Positions 27,909 to 37,199 of a DNA stretch of 64,000 nt are shown piece after piece (the first letter of the stretch is position 1; every line of letters begins with the position of its first letter). The translations under genes and the position numbers were made by a program. The stretch is taken from the NCBI RefSeq assembly GCF_014873485.1, contig NZ_JADBDT010000001.1, positions 3,590,501 through 3,654,500 of the forward strand, in the 5' to 3' direction. The notes below the pieces were generated by a model. It did no database searches and had not been told where the DNA came from. It was given only the letters and a program-made list of their open reading frames with translations. The DNA comes from Sphingopyxis sp. OAS728. GTDB lineage: Bacteria; Pseudomonadota; Alphaproteobacteria; Sphingomonadales; Sphingomonadaceae.

Positions 27909-28422
27909 TCGTTGCAGGCCCGATATCGATCGCACGCTCGACAGGAATATCGACCGAGACGCACTGGACGGTGGGCCGAACGTGAGAGCTGCTGGAAGGG
28001 TCGCAGTCGCGAAGCGTCGGCCGAAAACGTCGCCGCTCGCGTGGTCAGTGAAGTGGAACGCCCGATGTACAGCCGACGGCGCGGTGAGGGATTCACCTAG
28101 CACTCAGCGGCGGCCGCTGTTTCTCGGTAGCGAAAGAGCTGAAACCGGCGCAGTCACCGAGGCGGCGCAAAGGGTCGGAGATGCTGCGCAGGACGTTGGC
28201 GACGCAGCGCAAGACGCGGTTGGGCCCCCGGCCGCTGCGCCGGGGGGCTCTCAAAACTCGCAGCTCGCAGGGTCGTCCACCGAGGGAGCGCGGCCTGCCC
28301 GTCGGCATATAATTTTACTCACTGGGCGCGGTGCAGCGCGCGCGGTTCACGCCTGCAATCCGCGACTGTCAGCCCGTACCGGGCGAATATGAGGGTTCGC
28401 TCACCTGGGCCGCGCCCGAGTA
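27909..28422. other. Gene-poor stretch, probable deletion scar
   Basis: No convincing gene is seen. A short plus-strand stretch near 28140-28230 would encode an alanine/glutamine-rich helical repeat (AAQRVGDAAQDVGDAAQDAV), but it lacks a start site and flanking support. This is where the regulator for the operator at 27881 would be expected, so a lost regulator gene is possible. Confidence 0.4.
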
Positions 28423-30013
28423 ATGCGTGCCGTGGTACGCTGGGCGGGGTTGCTTGCGTTTGGCGCTTTGCTTTCCGGCTCTGCATTTGCCCAGACAGCG
28501 GGCCCCAGCCCCCTTGCCGCGGCGTGCCGCGTGCGCGTCTCTGTCCTTGAAAATTATTCTCCGTTCCGTCCTGCCGTTGTAGCCGGCAACAAGCTGTTGG
28601 CGGCTGCGGCGAGTGGGGACGTTCGCGGTCCTCTCGTCACATTCGATCGCGCGCTCGCGGCAGTCCTCGATACCGTTCCCAACGAGGAGGCCGCGGTTTT
28701 TGCGCTGACCGATGCGGAGCGGATCGTAGAGATGATCGAGAAATGCGCCGATGCGAGCGGAACGCCCCGCGACAAGGTGGCGCGCGCAGCAATGTCGCTC
28801 GAAGCGGCCTATCGGCGCAATCTTGCGACGATGCAGCGAAGTGACTTCGCCGAACGCCTGCTCCGGGCGCCGCGCGCGAAGGCGGTTCTACTCAGTTCGT
28901 CTGGCGGCGAGGCTGTGATGGCCGACGCCCAAGCGATCAAGGCTGCGAACAGCGCGGCGCGGCGCGAGGCGCTGCTGGCCCAGTTTCGGAGAGCCGAAGA
29001 ACGCCGAGCGCGGATCGAGGCGGAATGGCGTGAGAAAGAAGCACGCCTGGCGGCAGAAAATGCCGAGAAGCGCCGCCTAATCGAAGCGCCGATCCGGGCA
29101 GCGGAGGCGATCTGGCGCGCGGGTCCCAGCGCGCCAGCTGCGGGTGCGCAGCTCTGCGCGGACGATCGTATTCATAGCTATGCGGGGCGCCGCAAGGACG
29201 CCGACTGGATGATGCTCATCGAAGCGGAGATCGGGCGATGCGCCCGAATCTCCGATCGCACCGACAGGTCCTATTTCATGGGACTGGCGCTTGGTACCGC
29301 AGTCACCGACGAGCAGCTCGCGCACGCGGCCGGACGGGCGCTCATGTGCCTGTCGACGAGCTATGAAAAGCAGTTGCTCGACAATATGGGTCAGCTCACC
29401 GATCAGCTGTTCACGTCGAGTATCGGCAGGACCGGCATGCGCGCGCAGCCCGTCTGGAGCGAACGCGCGGGCGCGCGGGGCCGGATCGTCCAGGTCCGCT
29501 GCGATCTGACATTGACGCTCTTCGGCATCGACTTTCACCAGGTTCAGCAGGCGCTCGCAGGAGGTCTCGAAGCCGACGCCTCCTCTTTCGTCGAGTATGA
29601 ATTGGCTAACGGTGTGCTCGGCGCGGTGCGGACGCACTTCGTCCTTTCGGGGACATCGCGCACCGAAAACTGGAGCAACGACACGACCCATTACTGCGAT
29701 GCGTCGCTGAGCCGATGCGGTTGCGGCGATGCAGCGGAGCGGCGGCTGGAAGCAGTTAGGTGTCCGCCCTTGGACCTATGCGATCCGGAACGACGCGCTG
29801 ACACGCGCGCTCGTCGGGCCTCAGAGCCGGGGCGCGGGCCGCTGGTTCACGATGCAGCGCGGCGCCGTAGTCCTCGACATTTACAATACGCGATATTCGG
29901 AGCCTGTCCTCGGCGAGAACGGCAATTGCGGCGGCGGCGCGGTCGATCGTTTCGCCATGCTCACCCCAGTGCGTGTGAAGCGCGTACAGGTTGGGACACC
30001 GATTGCGTGGTAG
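28423..30013 (+). pseudogene. Exported coiled-coil protein of unknown function, apparently frameshifted near 29710
   Basis: The protein has a signal peptide (LLAFGALLSGSAFAQ) and a long charged helix (about residues 185-225, rich in Arg/Glu/Ala) and no known domain. Up to about 29708 the coding signal is in the first frame. After that the protein-like sequence (SGGWKQLGVRPWTYAIRNDA, then LDIYNTRYSEPV) is in the second frame and ends at 30013, while the first frame becomes Arg-rich shadow. A one-base indel in the genome or the assembly would explain this. Restored length would be about 530 residues. Confidence 0.6.
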
Positions 30014-30070
30014 TATCGGGGCCGCCGGACTTGGCCGGTTGGAGACTGTCAGCTTTCGGGGACCAAACAA

Positions 30071-30112
30071 AGAGAGCGGACGTTCCGAAGCAATGCAGAG
30101 CGCCCGCTCTCT
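30071..30112. terminator. Hairpin between convergent genes
   Basis: AGAGAGCGG (30071-30079) and CCGCTCTCT (30104-30112) pair perfectly around a 24-base loop. It lies between the ends of the exported coiled-coil gene and the recombinase fragment and could serve both strands. No T-run is present. Confidence 0.45.
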
Positions 30113-30132
30113 AGGATATCGCGATTTTCTGG

Positions 30133-30621
30133 TTAGACTTCGATGCCTTCCGCCAGCGTCAACGCATCTTCAACATCGACGCCGAGGTATCGCACAGTGT
30201 TTTCAATCTTGGTGTGACCGAGCAGAATCTGCACGGCACGCAAATTTCCGGTCGCCTTGTAGATGATCGACGGCTTAGTTCTGCGTAGCAGATGCGTCCC
30301 GTAATCTTCACTTCGGAGACCAACAGCCGTGACCCATTCGTCGACGAGACGCGCATATTGACGCGTGCTCATATGAGCAGAGTGGTCGACCCGGCCGGGG
30401 AACGCAAAATCCTCGATCGATCCGCCTCGCCGCTCAATCCATGCCAAGAGGCTCCCACGAGCCTCCGACATGATTTCGAATTGAACTGGCCGGCCGGTCT
30501 CGCTCCGGCTGCTATTGTAACGCTCGGAGGTCTTGAGCGTGACCTCGCGCTGCTCGCCGGGGCTCAGCGGGATTGTCGTTGCACCGCCAAGAAAGCCGCG
30601 CCGAGTGCGCAGCGCGGTCAA
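30133..30621 (-). pseudogene. Tyrosine recombinase, C-terminal fragment
   Basis: The C-terminal part matches the catalytic domain of small plasmid/transposon integrases: STRQYARLVDEWVTAVGL, the H-x-L-R box in GTHLLRRTK, LLGHTKIENTVRYLG with the nucleophile tyrosine. The first active-site arginine and the N-terminal DNA-binding part are absent. Before ETGRPVQFEI the sequence stops resembling the family. So it is a 5'-truncated relic, different in type from the island integrase at 15619, and marks an older recombination boundary. Confidence 0.8.
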
Positions 30622-30864
30622 ACAGACGCGCGATCCCTGTCGCCGCCTGCCGGCGGCAGCGAGTGCTCATCAGCCGCCGCGCTCTACTTCGGGGCGTCGC
30701 GGGGGCGCCCTGCCCCAGCGGAAGGGGTATCGCGAGACTGCCGACCTGTCGGCGGGCCGGCGATCAGGGGAAGGCCTTCCCCTTCCTCCATCATGATCCG
30801 CTTGTCAGTTCGCCGGAATCCGCAGCCTCTACCCGATTGTCCCGCGTGCGATTAGACAGGAACC

Positions 30865-32559
30865 ATGTCCGCTGCGCTCGTCATCAAGGAGATTCGGCGC
30901 TTTCTCGAAAGCGAGAAGGCCGAGGTGCTTTGCATCAAAGGCCGCTGGGGGGTCGGGAAAACCTATGCCTGGCTCAAGATACTCGGCGAGACGCAAGCCG
31001 GCGGCAAACTCCACGCCAAGAAATATTCCTATGTATCGCTGTTCGGGCTGAACTCGCTCGATGAAGTCCGGCATGCGATCTTCGAGGGCCGGGTATCGCC
31101 GGAGAAAGCGGTCAGCGGCCCGGACACCGAAAGCCTCGGCGATCTGTTCGAAGCGGGCAAGTCCCTCGTCCTCAAATCCCGAGGCTGGCTCGGCGCCGCG
31201 CTCGGCCCTGTCGGCTTCGGCGAGATCGGCAACATGCTCGCGCGGTCCGCCTTCTTTCTCGTCCGCGATCAACTCATCTGCATCGACGATCTCGAACGGG
31301 CTGGCGCCGGGCTGTCTTCGCGCGACCTGCTGGGACTGGTCTCGTTCCTCAAAGAACAGCGCACCTGCCAGGTCGTGCTGCTTCTCAACGACGGGGCAAT
31401 GGAGGATGAGAACCTAAAACAGTTCCAGCGCCTCCTCGAAAAGGTCACCGACACCATTGTCACATTCGCACCGTCGCCCGCCGAGGCCGCCGCAATTGCG
31501 CTCCCGGGCGATGACGCGATCAGCGAAGAACTCCGCCGGGGCGTGATCACGCTCGGCATCACCAATATTCGGGTAATCAAGAAGATCGAGCGGATCGCGC
31601 TGCAACTGGTCGACCTACTTCCCGGCGCGCCCGAACGGGTGATCTCGCAGGGCGTCACCGCTTGTCTGCTCGGCGGCTGGGCCGTCTATGAGCCGGGCGA
31701 GGCACCGTCGCTTGAGTTTCTGCTGGGATATAATTCGCTCTATGCCGCCATGATGGAGCGCGAGAATGGCCCCGACGAGGCGTTCATACGCTGGCGCGAC
31801 CAGCTCTCGGCCCTGCCCTTCAACGCAAGCGATGATTTCGACACCGCCATTTTCGATGCCGCCGCAGCGGGCTATTTCGATGCCGATCGGCTGCGGATGG
31901 AAGCCGCGAAGCTACAGGAGGAGTTGCAGCGCAACGGCCGCATCAGCCCGCTGTCGAAGGCATGGGAACGCTACAGGGAGTCGCTCATCGAAGACGACGA
32001 CGCCATCATCGACGCCATCGAAAAGGCCGCGCACGAAAGTCTCGCGATCACCGACTCGATCAACATCAATGGCGCGATCGCCTTCCTCCGCGAGCAGGGA
32101 CGCGGCGCGCAGGCCGACGCGATCGCCAAGGCCTATGCCGATGCGCAGCCCGACAATCCCGACTTCTTCAGCATCCGAAATCATCATTTCCCGGCCGACC
32201 AGCCCGCCGACCCGGCGCTCGTGGCGGCGCTCGCCGAGCGGCTCGCGACGTTCCGGGAAGAACGCGATCCGAAGGCTGTCCTTGTCGACATCGGCCACGG
32301 CCGCGCCTGGCAGGATGATGATCTCGCTCTGCTCGCCGGGATCGACGCCGATGCCTATCAGCTAATGTTCGAAGGAACCGAAGGCGCCGACCTCTCCCTC
32401 CTCATCCGGACGGCACTTCAGATCGCGCGCGGTCATGAACATGACCGTCCCGAGATCCGGGCCGCGGTGGAGCAGGCACTCGGTCGTATCGCCGCCAAGT
32501 CTCCGCTCCGGGCCCGGCGCCTGCGCCAATGGGGCTTCGCGCCGCCAGCGGAAAATTGA
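30865..32559 (+). CDS. KAP-like P-loop NTPase
   Basis: The 564-residue protein has Walker A GRWGVGKT (residues 26-33) and Walker B LICIDDLER (Asp141/142), followed by VVLLLNDGAM, a sensor-like segment. The remaining 350 residues are helical and unassigned. KAP and related STAND-like ATPases occur in phage-defence loci and membrane-associated complexes. No membrane helix was evident here. It lies alone between a recombinase relic and an unknown gene, so a single-gene defence role is possible but inferred only from family and context. Confidence 0.8.
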   Translation: MSAALVIKEIRRFLESEKAEVLCIKGRWGVGKTYAWLKILGETQAGGKLHAKKYSYVSLFGLNSLDEVRHAIFEGRVSPEKAVSGPDTESLGDLFEAGKSLVLKSRGWLGAALGPVGFGEIGNMLARSAFFLVRDQLICIDDLERAGAGLSSRDLLGLVSFLKEQRTCQVVLLLNDGAMEDENLKQFQRLLEKVTDTIVTFAPSPAEAAAIALPGDDAISEELRRGVITLGITNIRVIKKIERIALQLVDLLPGAPERVISQGVTACLLGGWAVYEPGEAPSLEFLLGYNSLYAAMMERENGPDEAFIRWRDQLSALPFNASDDFDTAIFDAAAAGYFDADRLRMEAAKLQEELQRNGRISPLSKAWERYRESLIEDDDAIIDAIEKAAHESLAITDSININGAIAFLREQGRGAQADAIAKAYADAQPDNPDFFSIRNHHFPADQPADPALVAALAERLATFREERDPKAVLVDIGHGRAWQDDDLALLAGIDADAYQLMFEGTEGADLSLLIRTALQIARGHEHDRPEIRAAVEQALGRIAAKSPLRARRLRQWGFAPPAEN

Positions 32560-32634
32560 GGTAACCCCGACATTTGTTCAGGCTTGGTTCCAATCGAGCA
32601 TCATAAGTCTTGAGCGGCCTCGAAGCGATTCCGC

Positions 32635-32661
32635 TTGACAAATGTAATCTTATACATTACA
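32635..32661 (+). promoter_or_regulatory. Candidate promoter/operator of the 32668 gene
   Basis: TTGACA (32635-32640) is followed by an AT-rich stretch with the inverted repeat TGTAAT-N7-ATTACA (32643-32661). The repeat would overlap the promoter, as for an autoregulated operon. A -10 element at ideal spacing is not clear, so the TTGACA may be coincidental. Confidence 0.4.
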
Positions 32662-32667
32662 GCAATA

Positions 32668-34182
32668 CAAATGACGCCGCCCCCCGCCTTTTCTCCCTCT
32701 GCACCAGAGGATGCCGTCTTGGCGGAGGCGGAGGATATTGCGCCTTCTCGGTTTGCCGACGGTGTCGGTCGTGAGCCGATGGCCGAGTTGGCCACTGACG
32801 TCGCGCGACAGACCGAACCGACGCTCGCCACTACAGCGCAAGGATCGGAAGGCGCCCAAACCGCACGAAGCATCCTCCGCGAGATGCTGGGACGGAGCGA
32901 GCCGTTGACCGCGTCCCAGATGGCTGCGGCTGAAGCAGCCAATCTCGCGCCGCGCCTCGTCATGCCGGTGTTCAAGGATCCGCTGGAATCGGCGCGCGCC
33001 AGCGCATCGGCCTATGCGAGAGCCACCGACCAGATCCGCCGCATCTGTGAAGCTCAAAATCGGATGCTCCGGACGTCCGAGGCGCTTCACAATATGTGCG
33101 ACGGGCAGCGATCGCTATCATCTGAACTGCTCCAAAAGACACGGGAGATTGCCGAAACCTGCTCGGCTGCGACCAGCGTCAAGGGGCTGCCCCTTTGGCC
33201 GACGTCGCTGCAAGCGCCGCCAGAAACGGTTTCGTGGCTGGCGAAGTACAATGCGTCGCGCCCGCGCGTGCCCCTGCCCCGTCATGCCGAGACCCATGGT
33301 TGCGCCGGATATCGCTACCTCCGCAAATCACCCTGCTCCCATAGCGAGGTTGCCGGCTCGGGCGGTTCGGACGACGACCACGCCTCCCCCGCAGGCGACA
33401 CCGGCAAACCCCCGGAGCTACGCAGTTCGGTCTTTGCCGAGCGTGAACAATCCTGGAGTGATTTCCGCGAGACTGCTCTGAACGCGGTCGAGCCGATGGT
33501 GATCGGCGTGCAAGCGAAGATGGGTGCGCCGCGCGCTTGGTCCATCTATTATCTAAGCAAGTTCCTCAGCCGCCAGGTTGCCGTCAATCAGACGACCCGC
33601 TCGGCGCTGCGCAAGCCGGCGCCGCCGCTCAAGTCGTTCGGCACGATCCAGCGGATGGGTCTCGATCTTCGCCTGACCGAGCGCCTTTTCGACAATGTTC
33701 TCGCACGCATCAGCAAGATGGACGATCGCTCGGCCGAAAAGGTCGAAGCGTTCGTTCGCGGAATTTTCGAGCGGGTCGCGCTCGTCATCGGACAGCATCG
33801 CCTCGTTCGCGCCGTCGCCCGGCCGGACGGACGAAACATATTCGAGCGAATCCGCATCTTCGACATTCATACCGGCGTCTCGCCACCTCTAGCCCTGAAT
33901 CGCCAAGCGCTTTGCCGCGCATCGATCAATCAGGTTTCTGGAGTGTATGAATATGGATATTCCCGACCCGCGCCTTGCGCGCATCTTTACCACCGCCGCG
34001 TGCCCCGAACTGCCTTTGCCGGTCGTCCGGAGCGCGCACCGCCTGCTTCGCCTGCTGGCCGCCGCTGCCAGTTGGTCCGATATCGGCGTCTTCACCAAGG
34101 TCGCCCTTTTGAAGGACGGCCGGTTCGCCGCGCCGGTTCACGGCCGGTGGGCGATCAGTTTCGAATGGGACGACGAGCTTGA
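32668..34182 (+). CDS. Protein of unknown function whose frame runs into higB
   Basis: No family was recognised. The first 60 residues are acidic and Pro/Ala rich. Residues about 60-165 are helical (DQIRRICEAQNRMLRTSEALHNM, a likely coiled coil). A conserved-looking segment follows at about 290-415 (MGAPRAWSIYYLSKFLSRQ, MDDRSAEKVEAFVRGIFERV). After about base 33900 the frame becomes Arg/Pro-rich shadow of higB in another frame. The natural C-terminus has therefore probably been lost or altered. The ATG at 32668 is chosen over a TTG at 32635 inside the promoter. Confidence 0.5.
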   Translation, partial: QMTPPPAFSPSAPEDAVLAEAEDIAPSRFADGVGREPMAELATDVARQTEPTLATTAQGSEGAQTARSILREMLGRSEPLTASQMAAAEAANLAPRLVMPVFKDPLESARASASAYARATDQIRRICEAQNRMLRTSEALHNMCDGQRSLSSELLQKTREIAETCSAATSVKGLPLWPTSLQAPPETVSWLAKYNASRPRVPLPRHAETHGCAGYRYLRKSPCSHSEVAGSGGSDDDHASPAGDTGKPPELRSSVFAEREQSWSDFRETALNAVEPMVIGVQAKMGAPRAWSIYYLSKFLSRQVAVNQTTRSALRKPAPPLKSFGTIQRMGLDLRLTERLFDNVLARISKMDDRSAEKVEAFVRGIFERVALVIGQHRLVRAVARPDGRNIFERIRIFDIHTGVSPPLALNRQALCRASINQVSGVYEYGYSRPAPCAHLYHRRVPRTAFAGRPERAPPASPAGRRCQLVRYRRLHQGRPFEGRPVRRAGSRPVGDQFRMGRRA

Positions 34183-34216
34183 CCGCATCGCCGATCCCCG
34201 CCTCGAGCGTTTCTAG
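33947..34216 (+). CDS. higB: HigB-like RelE-fold toxin
   Basis: The 89-residue protein resembles HigB mRNA interferases that cut translated mRNA at the ribosome. It has a helical start (MDIPDPRLARIF), the helix RSAHRLLRLLAAAAS, and the C-terminal strand pair GRWAISFEWDDELDRIADP, which matches the WRI/WAI-F-x-W/F box of the family. It lies 13 bp upstream of the antitoxin gene in the toxin-first order typical of higBA. An ATG at 33953 is an alternative start. Confidence 0.8.
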   Translation: MNMDIPDPRLARIFTTAACPELPLPVVRSAHRLLRLLAAAASWSDIGVFTKVALLKDGRFAAPVHGRWAISFEWDDELDRIADPRLERF

Positions 34217-34229
34217 AACAGGAGTTTTC

Positions 34230-34586
34230 ATGTCGAGCGAAGCCGAAGTCGAGTCCGTCGGCACTGTCTTGCGCAAGCACATTCTCGAAATGGGCGGCAT
34301 CAAGCAGGATGAACTTGCTTCGGCGCTCGGCGTCTCGCGCCTGAGCGTGAATGAACTCCTCAACGACAAGCGCGCCGTCACCGCGCCGATGGCGCTACGC
34401 CTGGGGCATGTACTCGGGACGACGCCCGACTTCTGGCTGAACCTTCAGCGCGACGTCGATCTTGCTGCCGCGCGCAAACGCTTCGGTACAGAGATCGCAG
34501 CGCTCACTATCCTCCGGCAGCCGCAAACACGAGATCAGGTCATCACGCCCCTTGAAGAACTGTTTGCGGGCGTGGATGAAGCCTAG
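34230..34586 (+). CDS. higA: HigA-like antitoxin
   Basis: The 118-residue protein has a Xre-type HTH (IKQDELASALGVSRLSVNELLNDKRAV) followed by the HigA signature ALRLGHVLGTTPDFWLNLQRDVDLAAA. It binds and neutralises HigB and represses the shared promoter. It has a GGAG site and sits 13 bp after higB. A palindrome covers its stop codon. Confidence 0.9.
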   Translation: MSSEAEVESVGTVLRKHILEMGGIKQDELASALGVSRLSVNELLNDKRAVTAPMALRLGHVLGTTPDFWLNLQRDVDLAAARKRFGTEIAALTILRQPQTRDQVITPLEELFAGVDEA

Positions 34587-34607
34587 CGCGAGGGGCCCCT
34601 CTCGCTA
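34584..34607. terminator. Palindrome at the end of higBA
   Basis: A near-perfect 24-base palindrome (arms TAGCG and GAGGGG with their complements, one mismatch each side) starts at the higA stop codon. It is a plausible end-of-operon hairpin without a T-run. Confidence 0.5.
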
Positions 34608-34679
34608 AGCATTCCAATTTGGTGCAAAAACGGAATGCTGCACTCTTCACTCTACGGCCTACCGCGCTAAGGTCCGCCC

Positions 34680-35108
34680 ATGGCTGTGAGCGACGACGTA
34701 TTGGATTTGACGAGATTGCTGAACGAGGCCGGCTTTGGCGCGATCGCGGGCGAGCTTCTGACTGAAATCGATCGCGGACGGCTTGAGGAACGCCCCGATC
34801 CACTGGGCGATGACGAAGCCAACAGCGTCCTCGTGAGCGTTCCTTACGAAGAAGCGGAGCAGTTTAAAGCCGCCATCGAAATGATGAGAGCAAGGCTCAT
34901 CGCTCCGGCGCGCGCGTTCGCCGAAGCCGAACGGTTCGCCAGCAAGTTGGCAGGCAAGCCGACCGAAATTCATTTCGTCGATCCGCGCGGTGGCAAAACT
35001 GTCTTTGCTGAAGGCCGGGGGCCGATCGGCGATACGACCCTCGCTGACGAACTCGATGCGTTCCTGGTCGAATTGCTGAGCGGCCCAATTGCAGAGTTGG
35101 ACCGCTGA
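34680..35108 (+). CDS. Unknown protein coupled to a PD-(D/E)XK nuclease
   Basis: The 142-residue acidic protein has mostly helical pattern (VLDLTRLLNEAGFGAIAGEL, AEQFKAAIEMMRARLI) and a short strand part (TEIHFVDPRGGKTVF). No family was recognised. Its stop overlaps the start of the nuclease gene by one base (TGATG), so both are made together. It may be the immunity, specificity or regulatory partner of the nuclease. Confidence 0.65.
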   Translation: MAVSDDVLDLTRLLNEAGFGAIAGELLTEIDRGRLEERPDPLGDDEANSVLVSVPYEEAEQFKAAIEMMRARLIAPARAFAEAERFASKLAGKPTEIHFVDPRGGKTVFAEGRGPIGDTTLADELDAFLVELLSGPIAELDR

Positions 35109-35905
35109 TGCCACTGAGCGCGCTCGCATCATCGCAGCTTCTGGACATATTGCGCAACTTTCGGGCCGCCTATGCCCCGGTGTTCATTCCCGCGAATGAC
35201 GGCAAGGCGCTCGAAGCCTTTGTCATGATGAAGCTCGCTCATCATGTTCACCAAGCCCCAATGCCTTGGACGATCAGCTTGCGTCAGGGTGACGGCACCC
35301 CCCTCCCGCCCGGCGCGCCGTTCGGCTTCCCCAACGGAAAATCAGGCATAAGGGCGGCCAGCCTCGCTGCACCCTGTTTCATAATGCTGCAGCATCAACA
35401 GCATTCGGATCGACGGCTTGAGATGCACTCCAGCTTGCAATGGCGCGGGCGCAGCACGGCAAAACATGAGATCGACGTGTCCGTGATCCCCGCGGTCATC
35501 GCGGAATCACTTCGTGGCAATGGTGGCGGCTTCCCGCGCGGGCTGCCGGTCGCGGCTATCGAGTGCAAAGACAAGCACGGCGTGGGCCCTCTCGACGAGA
35601 CCCGGCAGAAGCTTGCGCGCATGTTCGATCTTGTCCTTGTGACCCAGCCCGGTCCGGGATGGTCGTGCCGCATCTACGCCAGCCGCACGCAGGTCCAGTG
35701 GGGAACGAGAAGTTCGACTTACCGTGCATTTTTTCGCAAAGGGACCTTCGCCATCGTCCGGGCCGGGACATTCCAGTCCGGGGCGGGAGTGCTTGCTGAT
35801 CATTATTCCGTGAAACACTGTCCGGAAATCTACAGTCTTCCCCTGTCCATGGGTAAGCTCGAAACAAGTTTCCGTACGACCCTCGCACGCATCGCCGAAT
35901 TCTAG
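35108..35905 (+). CDS. PD-(D/E)XK-type nuclease-like protein
   Basis: The 265-residue protein shows the order of a PD-(D/E)XK active site: an early helix acid (GKALEAF, Glu36), Asp123 in HEIDVSVIP, and Glu152-x-Lys154 in VAAIECKDK. The spacing with a strand before each motif fits a restriction-endonuclease core. No DNA-binding domain was recognised. It is translationally coupled to the preceding 142-residue protein and followed by a broken PIN-like gene. Function in DNA defence is inference from motif and context. Confidence 0.65.
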   Translation: MPLSALASSQLLDILRNFRAAYAPVFIPANDGKALEAFVMMKLAHHVHQAPMPWTISLRQGDGTPLPPGAPFGFPNGKSGIRAASLAAPCFIMLQHQQHSDRRLEMHSSLQWRGRSTAKHEIDVSVIPAVIAESLRGNGGGFPRGLPVAAIECKDKHGVGPLDETRQKLARMFDLVLVTQPGPGWSCRIYASRTQVQWGTRSSTYRAFFRKGTFAIVRAGTFQSGAGVLADHYSVKHCPEIYSLPLSMGKLETSFRTTLARIAEF

Positions 35906-35943
35906 GGTGCAGCATTTGCCGGCCCGAATTTTGGAAGTTCCTT

Positions 35944-36393
35944 ATGCCCTATGATGCACTCACGCTGGATACGAGCGCCGTCCACCGGGCCGGTCTCCGG
36001 CTCGAATCCGGGTTGCTGGGTCAACTCTCGCAATTCGCCGACTTGCCGAGCGACCTCGTCCTGTCCGAGATCGTCACGCGCGAACTCGTGAGGCATCTTA
36101 CGCAAAATGGGAAAAAGACGCGGGATGCGGCGATTAGCGCGTTGACCGACGTCGATCAGCAGCAGTTGTCAGATAAGCCATTGCTTGACGAGCTTAAGGC
36201 ATTGCTTCGCGACTCCCGCGAGGTGGCGCCGAAACGCGTTGCCGCTTTCTGCGAAGCCGCGGACGCTGCAATCGTTCCAGCTTCATTGTGCCCGATCGAC
36301 CACCTTCTCAAACTCCATTTTTCGTCGGGACCGCCGTTCGCCGCAGCGAGCGACAAGAAGAGCGAGTTTCTCGTCATCACATTTCGAAGATAG
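35944..36393 (+). pseudogene. PIN-like (DUF4935-type) domain protein, 3'-truncated
   Basis: The 149-residue protein has PIN-like features: LTLDTSAV with the first acidic residue, then LVLSEIVTRELVRHL with the second acid. The end (FAAASDKKSEF) matches the start of the last conserved box of the family, which normally continues with Pro-Asp-Ala. Here it continues LVITFRR and stops. The final catalytic aspartate and C-terminal third are therefore missing, as expected after a deletion or fusion. It is probably inactive as an RNase. Confidence 0.6.
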
Positions 36394-36445
36394 CGAGGCT
36401 TTGCTTTAGGGGTCGATTTGACCAGCACGACACAGGGAGGGCTGA

Positions 36446-37057
36446 ATGTTCAAGCGCGGGGCGGCGGCAATTGCGGGGGTCATGCTCCTCGCCGGAGTGG
36501 TTTATCTAGGATTGTTGTCGAAAAATGATCCCGAATATGTCTTGTGGTTCGGCCTGGCCGCTGCTTTGGCGGCGCCGCTCGGCCTGACGTTGCTCGGCTT
36601 CTCGATTAGAAGCTCGGATTCAAACCTGGTCAAGCGCCTAGCAAAGGTTACCGAGATCGAGCGGATGATCACCGAGGCGGAAGATCACGAAGAAAAAATC
36701 AGGCTTCTTCAAGAGGAAAGGTCAAAGCTGGTCGATATCATCAAGCTGGAATCGCGACGTCAGGCCATCGCCGATCGGCAAGCAACACTGGAAAATGACG
36801 CGGTCCGGATTCTCGTCGAGCTCGACAATTTGGACAAGGAAGGGGCCGAACTCGAAATCGCCATCGGCAGCAGTACCGTCAGCAGTGAAGTCGCCCAACT
36901 GCGGGAAAGGATACAGGCGCGCGAGCAGGGAGATCTCATCTTGCGGTTCGGCGACCGTACTTACCGGATCGATGCCCGCATCATGCGAAGCTTGCCTTTC
37001 GGTGCCGGGAACATCCTCCAGGCCTATCTCAATCTGGCGAGGCGGCTGTTGAACTAG
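36446..37057 (+). CDS. Membrane-anchored coiled-coil protein of unknown function
   Basis: The 203-residue protein has two N-terminal membrane helices (AIAGVMLLAGVVYLGLL and VLWFGLAAALAAPLGLTLLGF), then a coiled coil of about 80 residues rich in Glu/Lys/Arg (ITEAEDHEEKIRLLQEERSK) and a small globular end (LILRFGDRTYRIDARIMRSL). It is likely an inner-membrane protein with a cytoplasmic stalk. No homologous family was recognised. It lies in the defence-like patchwork. Confidence 0.65.
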   Translation: MFKRGAAAIAGVMLLAGVVYLGLLSKNDPEYVLWFGLAAALAAPLGLTLLGFSIRSSDSNLVKRLAKVTEIERMITEAEDHEEKIRLLQEERSKLVDIIKLESRRQAIADRQATLENDAVRILVELDNLDKEGAELEIAIGSSTVSSEVAQLRERIQAREQGDLILRFGDRTYRIDARIMRSLPFGAGNILQAYLNLARRLLN

Positions 37058-37199
37058 CGCGAGATCGCGGCTCTTCGCGACGACGACGCATTGAGCGGCG
37101 ACGGTCGCGACAACCGCGAACCACGTCGTCAACACAGTCAGGATTTCGAATGACGCGCCCCCACTTGAACCCCGCGTCGACGCACGCCAGAGAAACGCC

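Noticed and set aside
27982..28392. Plus-strand frame with a repeated AAQRVGDAAQD pattern
   Set aside because: The helical repeat is short, the rest is Arg-rich shadow, and no credible start or stop context exists.
32635..32667. TTG start giving a longer N-terminus to the 32668 protein
   Set aside because: It begins inside the TTGACA and palindrome region that looks like the promoter; the ATG at 32668 is more likely.
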